Counted from the stretch's first letter, positions 52,954-62,295 are shown. The stretch is 64,000 nt of DNA from Cupriavidus oxalaticus (GCF_004768545.1 NZ_CP038634.1:2046001-2110000); one strand, 5' to 3'. Notes: generated from the letters alone by a model not told the origin. Numbers and translations: made by a program.

Positions 52954-54251
52954 TGCTTGCGGAGATAGGCCGGTTCGCGCACCAGCAGCGTGCCGGCGAA
53001 GCTGATGGCGGCGGCGATCATCACGTAGAACGCGGGCGCCATGGTGCTGCCCGTGGTGGCGATCAGCCAGGTGATGATGAAGGAGGCAAAGCCGCCGAAG
53101 ATGGTGACCGCCAGGTTATAGGCGACCGACAGGCCGGTCGACAGCACCTTGGCCGGGAACAGTTCGGAGAAGGCCGCCAGGATCGGGCCGGTGTAGCCGG
53201 CGATCAGCACGCCGAAGACTAGCTGGAACACCAGCAGCGAGAACAGGCCCGGGACCTGGTTGATGTACACGTACATCGGCCAGGCCAGCACGAAGATCAG
53301 CGCGGCCGAGCCCGACAGCAGGATGCGGCGGCCGAAGCGGTCGGCCAGGCGGCCCACCAGCGGCGCGAACACCAGGATCGCCATGCCGCCGACCATGCCG
53401 GCGACGAAGCCCGACGACTGCGGCACCTTCAGCACCTTGACGGCGTAGGTCGGCATGTAGAACAGCAGCACGTAGGTGCACACCGTCCACAGGATCACCA
53501 TCGAGAAGCTGGCGGCGGTCTGGCGCGGGTAGTCGCGCAGCACTTCCTTCAGCGGCGAATCGGTCTTGTCCTTGGTCTGCTGGAACGTGGGCGTCTCATC
53601 GAGGTGATGGCGGATGTAGTAGCCCACCGGGCCGATCAGCATGCCGATCAGGAAGGGCAGGCGCCAGCCCCAGCTGTTCAGCGCCTCGGGCGGCAGCGAC
53701 GAGGTGACGAAGGTGCCGACCGCCGCGCCCAGCAGCACGGCCACGCCGATGCTGGCCTGGATCCAGCTGGAATAGTAGGCACGCTCGCGCTCGGGTGCGT
53801 ACTCGGTCAGGAAGGCGGTGGCGCCGCCCATCTCGCCGCCGGCGGAGAAGCCCTGCAGCAGGCGCGCGAGCACGATCAGCATCGGCGCGAATGGGCCCAC
53901 CTGATCGTAGGTCGGCGCGATGCCGATCAGTGTGGTGCCCACCGCCATCAGCAGGATGGTCAGCGACAGCGCCGCCTTGCGGCCGACGCGGTCGGCATAG
54001 ATGCCGATGATGATGCCGCCCACCGGCCGCATGAAGAAGCCGACGCCGAAGGTGGCGACGGCCAGCAGCAGCGACGACAGTTCGTCGCCGGTGGGGAAGA
54101 ACAGCCGGGCGATGATGACCGCGAAGAAGCTGTAGACGGTGAAATCGAACCACTCGAGACCGTTGCCGATCACGGTGGCAACGATGGCGCGGCGCCGCTG
54201 GCTGGCGCCGATCGGCGCGCTCACGCGGTCAAGGGTTGTGCTGGCTTGCAT
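52950..54251 (-). CDS. MFS transporter, metabolite:H+ symporter type
   Basis: The 433-residue protein has 12 hydrophobic segments with the MHS features GNGLEWFDFTVYSFFAVIIARLFFP, FGVGFFMRPVGGIIIGIYADRVGRK and LLQGFSAGGEMGGATAFLTEYAP. Members import citrate, ketoglutarate, proline/betaine or aromatic acids with protons. It is the first gene of the leftward MFS/amidohydrolase/LysR set and probably brings in the substrate of the coupled amidohydrolase. Confidence 0.92.
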   Translation of the reverse strand: MQASTTLDRVSAPIGASQRRRAIVATVIGNGLEWFDFTVYSFFAVIIARLFFPTGDELSSLLLAVATFGVGFFMRPVGGIIIGIYADRVGRKAALSLTILLMAVGTTLIGIAPTYDQVGPFAPMLIVLARLLQGFSAGGEMGGATAFLTEYAPERERAYYSSWIQASIGVAVLLGAAVGTFVTSSLPPEALNSWGWRLPFLIGMLIGPVGYYIRHHLDETPTFQQTKDKTDSPLKEVLRDYPRQTAASFSMVILWTVCTYVLLFYMPTYAVKVLKVPQSSGFVAGMVGGMAILVFAPLVGRLADRFGRRILLSGSAALIFVLAWPMYVYINQVPGLFSLLVFQLVFGVLIAGYTGPILAAFSELFPAKVLSTGLSVAYNLAVTIFGGFASFIITWLIATTGSTMAPAFYVMIAAAISFAGTLLVREPAYLRKQ

Positions 54252-54534
54252 GTCACTCCACTCCAGGCGACAGATCGGGGGCTAGGGGCTACGGGGATGC
54301 CGGGGCGCATCGGTAGGCAAGCCGATGATAGGTGTCGGCCCGATGATAAAAAAAACGATATCTGCGCATGGAGGCATGCGCGCAGCGCATGGCGGGGCGG
54401 GCGAAGCGGGCGGGGGATCACGGCAAAGCCGCGCCGGGCCAAGGCTGGCGGGCAGCGGGGCGCAAAGCCTTGTGCCGCGCCGCCGGCAAGGGCAAGGCAT
54501 CGGATATCAGGGTTTGCCCTGATGCCGGCAACAG

Positions 54535-54555
54535 GGCATGCGCTCCGCGCATGCC
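54535..54555. repeat. Perfect short inverted repeat
   Basis: GGCATGCGC at 54535-54543 and GCGCATGCC at 54547-54555 form a perfect nine-base stem with a three-base loop. A related GGCATGCGCGCAGCGCATGG lies near 54373. They may be REP-like palindromes. Confidence 0.5.
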
Positions 54556-54569
54556 TCGGCCCGGGGCGC

Positions 54570-54767
54570 CGCATCAAACGCTGGCGCGATATCTGGAGCG
54601 CGGGGCACTCGGTGTCGGGTGTCGCGCAGGTGGAGTCGGTGGCAGAACTGGTGGCGCGCACGCGGCAGGAATTCGACGCGGCGCGCGCGGCGGCATGCCG
54701 GGCGCTGGCGCCGGAGGCTCCTGATTCAGCGCCTGACACAGCGCCCGGCGCGCAACGCCTGGCCTAA
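54570..54767 (+). pseudogene. Probable nitronate monooxygenase C-terminal remnant
   Basis: The frame ending at 54767 reads RWRDIWSAGHSVSGVAQ followed by VESVAELVARTRQEF, which resembles the C-terminal end of nitronate monooxygenases (WRDIWSAGQG... then a VAELVARMR-type helix). Only about 65 residues are present; the flavin-binding barrel that should precede them is absent and the upstream bases are unrelated. So this looks like the tail of a deleted gene. The identification rests on one short motif seen by eye. Confidence 0.45.
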
Positions 54768-54776
54768 GCCGCGGCA

Positions 54777-55859
54777 CTACATCACCCGGCCAAACCACCA
54801 CAGCGACAGCAGCCCCGCCATCGCCGCCAGCAGCGCGCCCAGCGCGGTGAAGAACGCGGTGACCTCCACCTGGTCGCGCTTGTCGAAGGCCAGCTTGGCG
54901 TTGAGCGCGCTGTACACCTTCTTCAGCTGGGCCGTGTCTTCCAGCCGGAAGTACTCGGCGCCGGTTGCGTTGGCGACCTGCTTCAGGACCTTCTCGTCCA
55001 GCCTGACGCGGGACGACATGCCGTCGACCGACAGCACCACGCCCTCGGGGGTGCCGACGCCCACGGTATAGACGCGCACGCCGTAGTTGGCGGCCAGCTC
55101 CGCGGCCTGCAGCGCGCCCGGGCCGGCGTTGCTCTCGCCGTCGGAGAACACCACGATCGCGCCCGCGCCGTACGAGCCGGGCGAGACCGGCTCCGTGTCG
55201 CTGTCGGGGGACGAGGAGGCGCTGCCCGGGACCGCCGGCTTCTTCGGCTGCGGGCTGTCGTCGTTCATCAGGCGTTCGGCCTCGTTGGTGGCCTGCGGCA
55301 GCAGCTCAGTCAGCGCGATCAGCAGGCCATTGCCCAGCGCCGTGCCGCCCTGCGGCTTCAGGCGCTCGATGGCGGCAGCCACGTCGTCCTTGCTGCGGCT
55401 TGGGGCCTGCGCCACGGCCGCGGTGCCGGCCATCGCCACCACGCCGACGCTGACGCTCGCGGGCTGGTCTTCCAGCAAGACCCGGGCGGCCTGCTGCGCC
55501 GCGCGGATGCGGGTGGGCTTGATGTCCTTCGCGCGCATGCTTCCGGACAGGTCGATGACCAGGATCACGGTCTTGATGCGCGAGGGCAGCGTCAGCAGGG
55601 CCTGGGGCCGGGCGATGGCGACGATCAGCGCGGTCAGCGCCAGCAGCGTCAGGGCTGGTGCCACATGGCGGCGCCAGCCCGCGCCGCCGCGGACGGGCAC
55701 GCCGACAGACTTCAGCGCGGGGTAGTGCACGGTCGCGCGCCGGCGGCGCGCATCCAGCCACAGGTAGCCGCCCGCCAGCACCAGCACGGTGGCGAGCCCC
55801 CACAGCATGCTCGGCCATAGGAAGCTGAAGACGGGCAGGCGGGTTATCGCTTCGGTCAT
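54777..55859 (-). CDS. vWA-domain membrane protein (BatA-like)
   Basis: The 360-residue protein has an N-terminal membrane helix (FLWPSMLWGLATVLVLAGGYLWL), a second helix near residue 65, a vWA domain with intact metal site DLSGS near 100, a Thr in GGTALG, VVFSDGESN, and a final C-terminal helix (FFTALGALLAAMAGLLSLWWF). BatA-like proteins act with MoxR ATPases in the envelope. The ATG at 55859 overlaps the DUF58 stop by four bases. A Ser/Pro/Asp-rich insertion sits at about 205-235. It is the last gene of the leftward operon. Confidence 0.9.
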   Translation of the reverse strand: MTEAITRLPVFSFLWPSMLWGLATVLVLAGGYLWLDARRRRATVHYPALKSVGVPVRGGAGWRRHVAPALTLLALTALIVAIARPQALLTLPSRIKTVILVIDLSGSMRAKDIKPTRIRAAQQAARVLLEDQPASVSVGVVAMAGTAAVAQAPSRSKDDVAAAIERLKPQGGTALGNGLLIALTELLPQATNEAERLMNDDSPQPKKPAVPGSASSSPDSDTEPVSPGSYGAGAIVVFSDGESNAGPGALQAAELAANYGVRVYTVGVGTPEGVVLSVDGMSSRVRLDEKVLKQVANATGAEYFRLEDTAQLKKVYSALNAKLAFDKRDQVEVTAFFTALGALLAAMAGLLSLWWFGRVM

Positions 55860-56854
55860 GCCGCACCCCTGGCGGTTCCTTGCCGGTGGCGCCGCTGGCG
55901 CGTGAAACTCAGCAGCGCCAGGTCCAGCCGGGCGTAGGTCGACAGCGTCAGGCACTGCACGCCGGCCCGCGCGAAGGCATTGTGCAGCTCGGCCTCGCGC
56001 GCCTCGGCCGCGGCGGCGAAGCGCTTGCGGAAGGCCGGGTCATGCGTGTCGACGAAGATCTGCTCGGCGGTCTCGGCATCCTGCAGCACCACCAGGCCCA
56101 GGTCGGGCAGGGCCAGTTCGAGCGGATCGACCAGCCGCACCGCCACCACTTCATGGCGCCGCGCCAGCATGCCGAGCGACGCCTGCCAGCCGGTCGCGCT
56201 GATGAAGTCGGACACGACGAACACCACCGAGCGCCGCCTGGCAACCAGGCGTGCCTGCTCCAGCAGGTCGCGCAGTCGGGTCTCGCCAGGGCAGGCCGCC
56301 GGCGTGGCATGCATGCGGTCGAGCACGTGCAGCAGCTGGCGCCGGCCCGAGCGCGCGGGGATCACGGTCGCGGCCTTTTCGGTGGCGCCGCCATAGAGCA
56401 CGGCGCCGACGCGGTTGCCGTAGCGCGTCAGCAGCAGCGCCATCACCGTGGTGAAGTCGGTGAGCAGGTCGCGCTTGCGCACCGCGCCCGAGCCGAACTC
56501 GACCGATCCGCTCAGGTCCAGCACGAACCACGCCGAGACGTCGCGGTCTTCCTGGAACTCGCGCACGTGCGGGGTCTGCAGCCGCGCGGTCACGTTCCAG
56601 TCGATATGGCGCACGTCGTCGCCGGGGCGGTATTCGCGCAGGTCGGCCAGGTCCAGCCCGAAGCCGCGGAACAGCGTGCGGTAGTCGCCCTGCAGCAGCC
56701 CGTCGAGGCGGCGCACCACGGTCCATTCGAGCCGTCGCAGCAGCGCCTCGGTCTGCTTGGACCCGACCGCGGCCACTGCCGCGTTGGCGGCAGCGGAGAC
56801 CTGCGCCGCGGCCTCCGCCTCCCGGCGGCGCCTAGCGCTCAGCCGCCCGAACAT
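55856..56854 (-). CDS. DUF58 domain protein
   Basis: The 332-residue product has the DUF58 signature YRPGDDVRHIDWNVTARLQTPHVREF followed by a vWA-like fold (SAWFVLDLSGSVEFGS). No membrane helix is obvious, so it is cytoplasmic or peripheral. The ATG at 56854 lies inside the end of moxR, overlapping by 23 bases; longer in-frame starts exist but run through moxR sequence. In MoxR systems the DUF58 protein links the ATPase to vWA partners. Confidence 0.9.
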   Translation of the reverse strand: MFGRLSARRRREAEAAAQVSAAANAAVAAVGSKQTEALLRRLEWTVVRRLDGLLQGDYRTLFRGFGLDLADLREYRPGDDVRHIDWNVTARLQTPHVREFQEDRDVSAWFVLDLSGSVEFGSGAVRKRDLLTDFTTVMALLLTRYGNRVGAVLYGGATEKAATVIPARSGRRQLLHVLDRMHATPAACPGETRLRDLLEQARLVARRRSVVFVVSDFISATGWQASLGMLARRHEVVAVRLVDPLELALPDLGLVVLQDAETAEQIFVDTHDPAFRKRFAAAAEAREAELHNAFARAGVQCLTLSTYARLDLALLSFTRQRRHRQGTARGAA

Positions 56855-57845
56855 GGGATTCCAGCGGCCGCTCGGGGACCGGCTGCGCCTGCAGGATGCG
56901 GCCGACCAGATGGTCGGCCGTGACGCCATCGGACATGGCCTCGTAAGACAGCGCCAGGCGGTGGCGCAGGACGTCGGGCACCAGGTCGGCAACGTCTTCC
57001 GGCAGCGCATAGTGCCGGCCGCGCAGGAAGGCCAGTGCGCGCGCACCCTCGATCAGGCCGATGGTGGCGCGCGGGCTGGCGCCGAAGGCAATATAGCGGT
57101 CCATGTCCTCCACGCCGTAGCTGCCGGGCTTGCGCGTGGCCGCCACCACGCGCACCGCGTACTGGATCAGCGCGGGATCGACATAGACCCTGCGGCACGC
57201 CTCCTGCAGCTCGGCCAGGTGCTCGGGCGTGGCGACCGCGCCCACGTTGATGCGCGGGCCGGTGACGCGGTTGACGATCACGACCTCTTCTTCCTCGCTC
57301 GGGTAGCCCACCAGCACCTTCATCATGAAGCGGTCGACCTGCGCCTCGGGCAGCGGATAGGTGCCCTCGGTCTCGATCGGGTTCTGCGTGGCCATCACCA
57401 GGAAGGGCGACGGCACGCGGTGGGTCTCGCCGGCGATGGTGACCTGCTTCTCCTGCATGACCTCGAGCAGCGCGCTCTGCACCTTGGCCGGCGCGCGGTT
57501 GATCTCGTCAGCCAGCAGCAGGTTGGCGAACACCGGGCCGCGCACGGTGGAGAACTCGCCGGTGCCCTGGTTATACATGCGCGTGCCGATCAGGTCGGCG
57601 GGCAGCAGGTCGGGCGTGAACTGGATGCGCTTGAACGTGCCGCTCATGGTCCGCGCCAGCGTGTTGACCGTCAGCGTCTTGGCCAGCCCCGGCACCCCTT
57701 CGACCAGCAGGTGCCCGCCGGCAAGCATCGCCACCAGCACACGTTCGAGAAAGTGGTCTTGGCCCACGACCACGCGCTTCACCTCGTACAGCAGGCGTTC
57801 CATCAAGTCTGCGCTGTCGGCAGCGTCCCTGGCTTGGTCGTTCAT
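56832..57845 (-). CDS. MoxR-family AAA+ ATPase
   Basis: The 337-residue ATPase has VVVGQDHFLERVLVAMLAGGHLLVEGVPGLAKT (Walker A variant) near residue 25, FTPDLLPADLIGTRMYNQ, LLADEINRAPAKVQSALLEVMQE (Walker B and following), and ATQNPIETEGTYPLPEAQVDRFMMK (sensor 1/arginine-finger region). MoxR proteins are chaperone-like AAA+ enzymes that mature or activate partner complexes. The ATG at 57845 is 13 bases after the protease stop, and the gene overlaps DUF58. Confidence 0.95.
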   Translation of the reverse strand: MNDQARDAADSADLMERLLYEVKRVVVGQDHFLERVLVAMLAGGHLLVEGVPGLAKTLTVNTLARTMSGTFKRIQFTPDLLPADLIGTRMYNQGTGEFSTVRGPVFANLLLADEINRAPAKVQSALLEVMQEKQVTIAGETHRVPSPFLVMATQNPIETEGTYPLPEAQVDRFMMKVLVGYPSEEEEVVIVNRVTGPRINVGAVATPEHLAELQEACRRVYVDPALIQYAVRVVAATRKPGSYGVEDMDRYIAFGASPRATIGLIEGARALAFLRGRHYALPEDVADLVPDVLRHRLALSYEAMSDGVTADHLVGRILQAQPVPERPLESHVRAAER

Positions 57846-57858
57846 AGGCCCCCACGTT

Positions 57859-58782
57859 TCAGAAAGGAGAAGATCCGATGGCAACGCCGGCGCTCTCGAT
57901 GGTGACGGCAAAGCCGATCCCGAGGAAAGTGCCGCTCTGGTTAGGGTTGAGGATGGCAGTGACGATGCCGACTACTTCCCCGTCCATGTTCACCAGCGGC
58001 CCGCCCGAGTTGCCCGGGTTGGCGGCCGCGTCGAACTGGATGAGCTTGTCCAGGCTCTGCTTGCGGTCGGGCGAGACGAAATGGCGGTCGAGCCCGGAGA
58101 CCACGCCGGCCGACACCGACGGGCCGATGCCGAACGGGAAGCCGACCGCCACGACTTCGCTGCCGGGCGCCAGATCACGGCTGGAGCCGAGTGTCGCCGC
58201 CGGCAGGTCGTCGGGAATGGATTTGGGCCGGAGCACGGCGAGGTCTTTCTCGGGGATGGCCTGCACCACGGTGGCTTCGGCCATGTGGCCGTCGTGGAAC
58301 CTGACCTCCAGCCGCTTGGCATCGGCGACGACGTGGTAGCTGGTCAGCACCATGCCGGTTTCGGTCACGACCACGCCCGAGCCGATGTGGCGCGCTTCGC
58401 GCTTGCCGCCGGCCGGGTCCTTGCCGTCGGGCGGTTCGCGTTTGGCCAGCTCGTCCTGTGGCGCAGGTTGCGAGGCTGGTGACGACTTGCGGCGTGTGGC
58501 AGGGGGATCACGCTTCGCCTTCGGCACGGAGGCCGCTTCCACGGGATCCTCCGCCGGCGTATAGCTGCGGATCTCGACCACCGATTCGCGCACCGCCTCT
58601 GCTGCCCTGGCGGTGCGCGACGGCAGGCTTTTGGTCCGCAGCGTGTGCAGCACCGCGGCGTCGATATCTGCCTGCTTGAGCACGCGGGGTGGCGGCTGCG
58701 ACCACCAGGCGATGGCCGCGCCCGCCGCGATGACCACGACCACCGCCGCCGAGGCCAGCCCGTAGATCGTCACCCGTTTCAT
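57859..58782 (-). CDS. Membrane-anchored trypsin-like serine protease (HtrA-like, no PDZ)
   Basis: The 307-residue protein has one N-terminal membrane helix (IYGLASAAVVVVIAAGAAIAWW), a Pro/Lys/Arg-rich linker (about 75-130), then a trypsin-fold domain with TSYHVVADA (His), EKDLAVL (Asp) and AANPGNSGGPL (Ser). The triad is complete. No PDZ domain follows, so it is a protease-only HtrA relative, facing the periplasm. It is the first gene of the moxR/DUF58/vWA operon. The ATG at 58782 was chosen because it begins just before the membrane helix. Confidence 0.9.
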   Translation of the reverse strand: MKRVTIYGLASAAVVVVIAAGAAIAWWSQPPPRVLKQADIDAAVLHTLRTKSLPSRTARAAEAVRESVVEIRSYTPAEDPVEAASVPKAKRDPPATRRKSSPASQPAPQDELAKREPPDGKDPAGGKREARHIGSGVVVTETGMVLTSYHVVADAKRLEVRFHDGHMAEATVVQAIPEKDLAVLRPKSIPDDLPAATLGSSRDLAPGSEVVAVGFPFGIGPSVSAGVVSGLDRHFVSPDRKQSLDKLIQFDAAANPGNSGGPLVNMDGEVVGIVTAILNPNQSGTFLGIGFAVTIESAGVAIGSSPF

Positions 58783-58856
58783 CGCTGCCCCCGAGGTCCC
58801 GTCCCGCCTTAAAAAATACAGTACCATCCTCTTAACCACGCGCCAAGGAGCAGGGC

Positions 58857-59918
58857 ATGCAGTTTCTCTGGCCGCAGATGCTCTGGTTGCTGCTGGCGCT
58901 CCCGGTGCTGGCAGCTGCCTACCTGTACCTGCTCGCGCGGCGCAAGAAATCCGCCCTGCTGTATGCCAGCCTTGCGCTGCCCCGCGCCGCGCTGGGCCGG
59001 CGCCAACGGCTGCGGCGTCACATCCCCCCAATGCTGTTCCTGGTCGCGCTGGGCGCGGCGCTGCTGGCGTGCGCGCGGCCCACCGCGACCGTCACCCTGC
59101 CGTCCGACACGATCACGCTGGTGCTGGCCATGGACATCTCGCGCAGCATGGAGGCCACCGATGTGCCGCCCACGCGCATCGCCGCGGCGCAGCAGGCCGC
59201 GCGTGACCTGGTCGTGGGACTTCCGGCCAGCGTGCGGCTCGGCATCGTGTCCTTTGCCGCCACCGCGACCGTGGTGCTGCCGCCGACCAGCAATCGCCAG
59301 GATATGCTCGACGCGCTCGATCGGGTCCAGCTGCAACGCGGCACCGCCACCGGCAGCGGGCTGATCCAGGCGCTGGCGGTGCTGTTTCCCGATGACGGCA
59401 TCGACCTGGAGGCGATACTCTTCAGCGACAGCGCAACCCCGTTCGGCCGCCCGCCGTCGCTCGACGAGGCCGCCGCCGCGGAGGCCGCGCGCAAGCGCGG
59501 GCAGGAACGCCAGCCGATGCAGCCCGGCGCATACCGGCATGGCGCGGTGATCCTGCTCAGCGACGGCCGCCGCACCACCGGGCCGGACCCGATCGATGCC
59601 GCGCGCATGGCGGCCGAGCGCGGCGTGCGCGTCTATACCGTGGGCTTCGGCTCGCCCCAGGGCGGCGGCGTGCCGGAGTCGAGCCTGGCGTACTTCATGC
59701 AGCTCGACGAACCGGCGCTGCGCGCGGTGGCGACGCTGACTGGCGGCGAGTACTTCCAGGCAGGATCGGCCGCCGACCTGACCAGGGTCTATCGCCAGCT
59801 CAGCGCCCGTTTCGCGCTGGAGCGCCGGGAAACCGAGCTGAGTGCGCTGTTGTCGGCGGCAGCGGTGCTGCTGCTGGTGCTGGCATCCGGGCTGTCGCTG
59901 CTGTGGTTCCGGCGCTGA
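58857..59918 (+). CDS. vWA-domain membrane protein (second BatA-like)
   Basis: The 353-residue protein is a relative of the one at 54777-55859: N-terminal helix (FLWPQMLWLLLALPVLAAAYLYLL), a second helix near residue 60, vWA domain with metal site DISRS near 97, ILLSDGRRTTGPDP, and a C-terminal helix. AAGGAG precedes the ATG. It diverges from the protease/moxR operon, with 74 bases between. Two vWA proteins flanking one MoxR set suggest that they work as a pair, or that one was duplicated. Confidence 0.9.
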   Translation: MQFLWPQMLWLLLALPVLAAAYLYLLARRKKSALLYASLALPRAALGRRQRLRRHIPPMLFLVALGAALLACARPTATVTLPSDTITLVLAMDISRSMEATDVPPTRIAAAQQAARDLVVGLPASVRLGIVSFAATATVVLPPTSNRQDMLDALDRVQLQRGTATGSGLIQALAVLFPDDGIDLEAILFSDSATPFGRPPSLDEAAAAEAARKRGQERQPMQPGAYRHGAVILLSDGRRTTGPDPIDAARMAAERGVRVYTVGFGSPQGGGVPESSLAYFMQLDEPALRAVATLTGGEYFQAGSAADLTRVYRQLSARFALERRETELSALLSAAAVLLLVLASGLSLLWFRR

Positions 59919-60100
59919 CCGGCGCCGGCAGGCGCAGGCCGCGTCACGCGGTGACGGGCGTACCGGTCACTTCATAGCCTGCGGAATCAGCGGCGCTTCT
60001 CTGCACGAGCCGGTGTGGTGCGCTGGGGCAGTACAATGCCGGACGCTTGTTTTACCGGATCTGCCGGATCTGCCTTTCCCGCCACCCGACCGCATCGCCC

Positions 60101-61402
60101 ATGTCCAATCTCATCGTCCACGGTGGCACGCCCCTGCGCGGCCGCATCATCCCTTCGGCCAACAAGAATGCAGTGCTGCCGGTGCTTTGCGCCACGCTGC
60201 TGACCGACCAGCCGCTGCGCCTGCACGGCGTGCCGGACATCACCGATGTCCGCAAGATCCTCGATATTTTCCGCATGCTGGGCAGCGATGTCCGTCTCGA
60301 TGAAGCCACCGGTACGCTCGACCTGCACCACCGCGACACCACTTTCGACGCAGCCACGCACCGGCTCCCGGAAGAAATGCGCTCGTCTATCATGCTGGTG
60401 CCGCCGCTGCTGGCCCGCTTCGGCGTGGCGCGGCTGGAAGACAACGTCAAGGGCTGCACGCTGGGCGTGCGCGAGATCGACCCGCACGTCGACATCTTCC
60501 GCTCGTTCGGCGGCGCGGTGGAGCGCGCCAGCGGCTCGCTGCTGGTGCGCAGCGGCGAGCCGCTGAAGCCCACGCACCACTGGCTCGACTATGCCTCGGT
60601 GACCACCACCGAGAACTTCGTGCTGTGCGCGGCCGCTGCCGAAGGCGAATCGACGCTGACCAATGCCGCGTCCGAGCCGCACGTGCAGGAGTTCTGCCGC
60701 TTCATGCAGATGATTGGCGCCGACATCGACGGCATCGGCACCTCGCGGCTGACCGTGCGCGGCGGCGGCCGGCTGCGCGGGGGCGAGTTCACCTTCGAGG
60801 AAGATTTCCACGAGATCACCACTTTCCTCGCGCTGGGCGCGATCACCGGCGGCGACGTGGTGGTGCGCAACAGCACGCCGGGCAACTTCCCGCTGATCGA
60901 CCGCACCTTCGCCAAGTTCGGCGTGCAGGTAGTGCACGAGGACGGCTGGTCGCGCGCGCTGCTGCAGGGACCGCTGAAGGTGCAGACGCCTTTTACCAGC
61001 AATGTGCTGACCAAGGTCGAGGCCGCGCCGTGGCCGTATTTCCCGGTCGACCTGCTGCCGATCTTTATCGCGCTGGGCGTGCGTGCGCAGGGCAATGCGA
61101 TGTTCTGGAACAAGATCTACGACGGCGCGCTCGGCTGGACCGGCGAGCTGTCGAAGTTCGGCGCGCATGTGTTCCAGTCGGACCCGCACCGGCTGATCAC
61201 CTTCGGCGGCAATCCGCTGACGCCGGCGGTGGTGGAAAGCCCGTACATCATCCGCGTCGCGATCGCGCTGTTCATGGTCGCGGCCAGCATCGAAGGCCGC
61301 TCGGAAATCCGCAACGCCACGCCGATCCGGCGCGCGCATCCGCGCTTTGTCGAGAACCTGCGCAGCCTCGGCGTCCATGTCGAGTGGACCAGCGAGGAAT
61401 GA
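60101..61402 (+). CDS. murA: UDP-N-acetylglucosamine 1-carboxyvinyltransferase (MurA-family paralog)
   Basis: The 433-residue protein has the EPSP/MurA inside-out barrel: SANKNAVLPVL (Lys-Asn, substrate site) near residue 20, RSSIMLVPPLLARFG near 100 and KGCTLGVREIDPH with the Cys that attacks phosphoenolpyruvate near 126. AEGESTLTNAASEPHVQE comes later. The active residues look complete, so it could make UDP-GlcNAc-enolpyruvate for peptidoglycan. Because it is not within the usual ibaG/hisG context, it is likely a second copy or paralog; the principal murA would be elsewhere. It sits between vWA and MipA/OmpV genes. Confidence 0.85.
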   Translation: MSNLIVHGGTPLRGRIIPSANKNAVLPVLCATLLTDQPLRLHGVPDITDVRKILDIFRMLGSDVRLDEATGTLDLHHRDTTFDAATHRLPEEMRSSIMLVPPLLARFGVARLEDNVKGCTLGVREIDPHVDIFRSFGGAVERASGSLLVRSGEPLKPTHHWLDYASVTTTENFVLCAAAAEGESTLTNAASEPHVQEFCRFMQMIGADIDGIGTSRLTVRGGGRLRGGEFTFEEDFHEITTFLALGAITGGDVVVRNSTPGNFPLIDRTFAKFGVQVVHEDGWSRALLQGPLKVQTPFTSNVLTKVEAAPWPYFPVDLLPIFIALGVRAQGNAMFWNKIYDGALGWTGELSKFGAHVFQSDPHRLITFGGNPLTPAVVESPYIIRVAIALFMVAASIEGRSEIRNATPIRRAHPRFVENLRSLGVHVEWTSEE

Positions 61403-61443
61403 TCGTCGTGCGCGCGCGCTTTTACCCGCCGTGCTTTTACCCG

Positions 61444-62295
61444 CTATTCCCGGCTGGGAACCCGCGTCGCTGATTCGCCGAAGATCCAGGTCAGTGCCAC
61501 GCCGGCCGCGAACGCGTCCTTGCGCCGGACCAGCGGGCTGTCCTCGAAGGTGGCGCCGTCCAGCCGGTCATAGCGCATGAAGGCACCCAGCCAGACATGG
61601 CGGAAGCGGCGCGACAGCGTCGCCATCGCCATGCTGCCGGCGTAGCCGCCATGGGCCGCGTAGGCCGGCCGCGTAGCGGTCGCGAACTGCGCCTCGACGG
61701 CATAGAAGTACTGGTTGTAGCGTGCGGTGGCGAACAGCGGCCCGGCCGTGACGCCCAGGTTCCAGCCCGCGAAGCCGCCCAGGTCGGCGATGTCGAGATG
61801 CAGGTTTGGCGAGAAGATCCAGCCGATCGCGCGGGGCGAGGATTCCACTGTCAGGGCCAGCCGCACCGGCAGCCGCAGGTCGAGGCGGGTGCGGTCCGAG
61901 TCGGAATGCCATAGCGTCAGGTTCAGCGAGGGGCCGATTTCCACCGCTGTCTTCAGGTCGGGCATGCCGCGGCGCGCTTCGTCGTCGCCGCTTTCCACCG
62001 GCAGCGAAAGTCCCAGGCTGACGTTGAGTTCGACGCGGTCGCTGTCGAACAGCTTGCCGCGCACGCCATTGCGGTCGGCGCGCAGGTGCTCGCCACGGTA
62101 GATGAAATAGGGCACGGGAAACAGCAGGCTGGCGCGTTGGTCCGAGCCACGGTAGTGCGGCACGGTGATGCCGCCGAGGCCGAGCCCGACTTCCCAAAGC
62201 GGTCGTTCTACCTCATCGAGATCCTGTGCCGCGCAGGTCGTGCCAAATGCCGCGGCGGCGAGCGCCAGCGCGCCGCAACGCCTGCATCGCCGCAT
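61444..62295 (-). CDS. MipA/OmpV-family outer-membrane protein
   Basis: A signal peptide (GALALAAAAFGTTCAAQ) is followed by a beta-rich barrel: VGLGLGGITVPHYRGSDQRASLLFPVPYFIYRGEHLRADR, typical of MipA/OmpV. The C terminus has GVALTWIFGES. The product is 283 residues from the ATG at 62295. MipA anchors murein hydrolase MltA to PBP1B in E. coli; other members are porin-like. Its place next to a MurA paralog fits an envelope role. It is convergent with the MurA gene. Confidence 0.88.
   Translation of the reverse strand: MRRCRRCGALALAAAAFGTTCAAQDLDEVERPLWEVGLGLGGITVPHYRGSDQRASLLFPVPYFIYRGEHLRADRNGVRGKLFDSDRVELNVSLGLSLPVESGDDEARRGMPDLKTAVEIGPSLNLTLWHSDSDRTRLDLRLPVRLALTVESSPRAIGWIFSPNLHLDIADLGGFAGWNLGVTAGPLFATARYNQYFYAVEAQFATATRPAYAAHGGYAGSMAMATLSRRFRHVWLGAFMRYDRLDGATFEDSPLVRRKDAFAAGVALTWIFGESATRVPSRE

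Larger units (their letters stand above)
54252..54776. other. Gene-poor region with palindromes and an enzyme remnant
   Basis: About 525 bases with no intact gene. The left part should hold the MFS promoter. The middle is very GC-rich with several short inverted repeats, including one at 54535-54555. The right part carries a decayed fragment, annotated separately at 54570-54767. Confidence 0.5.

Noticed and set aside
53604..54767. 387-codon rightward frame as a full gene
   Set aside because: Most of it is antisense to the MFS gene; only the last 65 residues look like a real protein tail.
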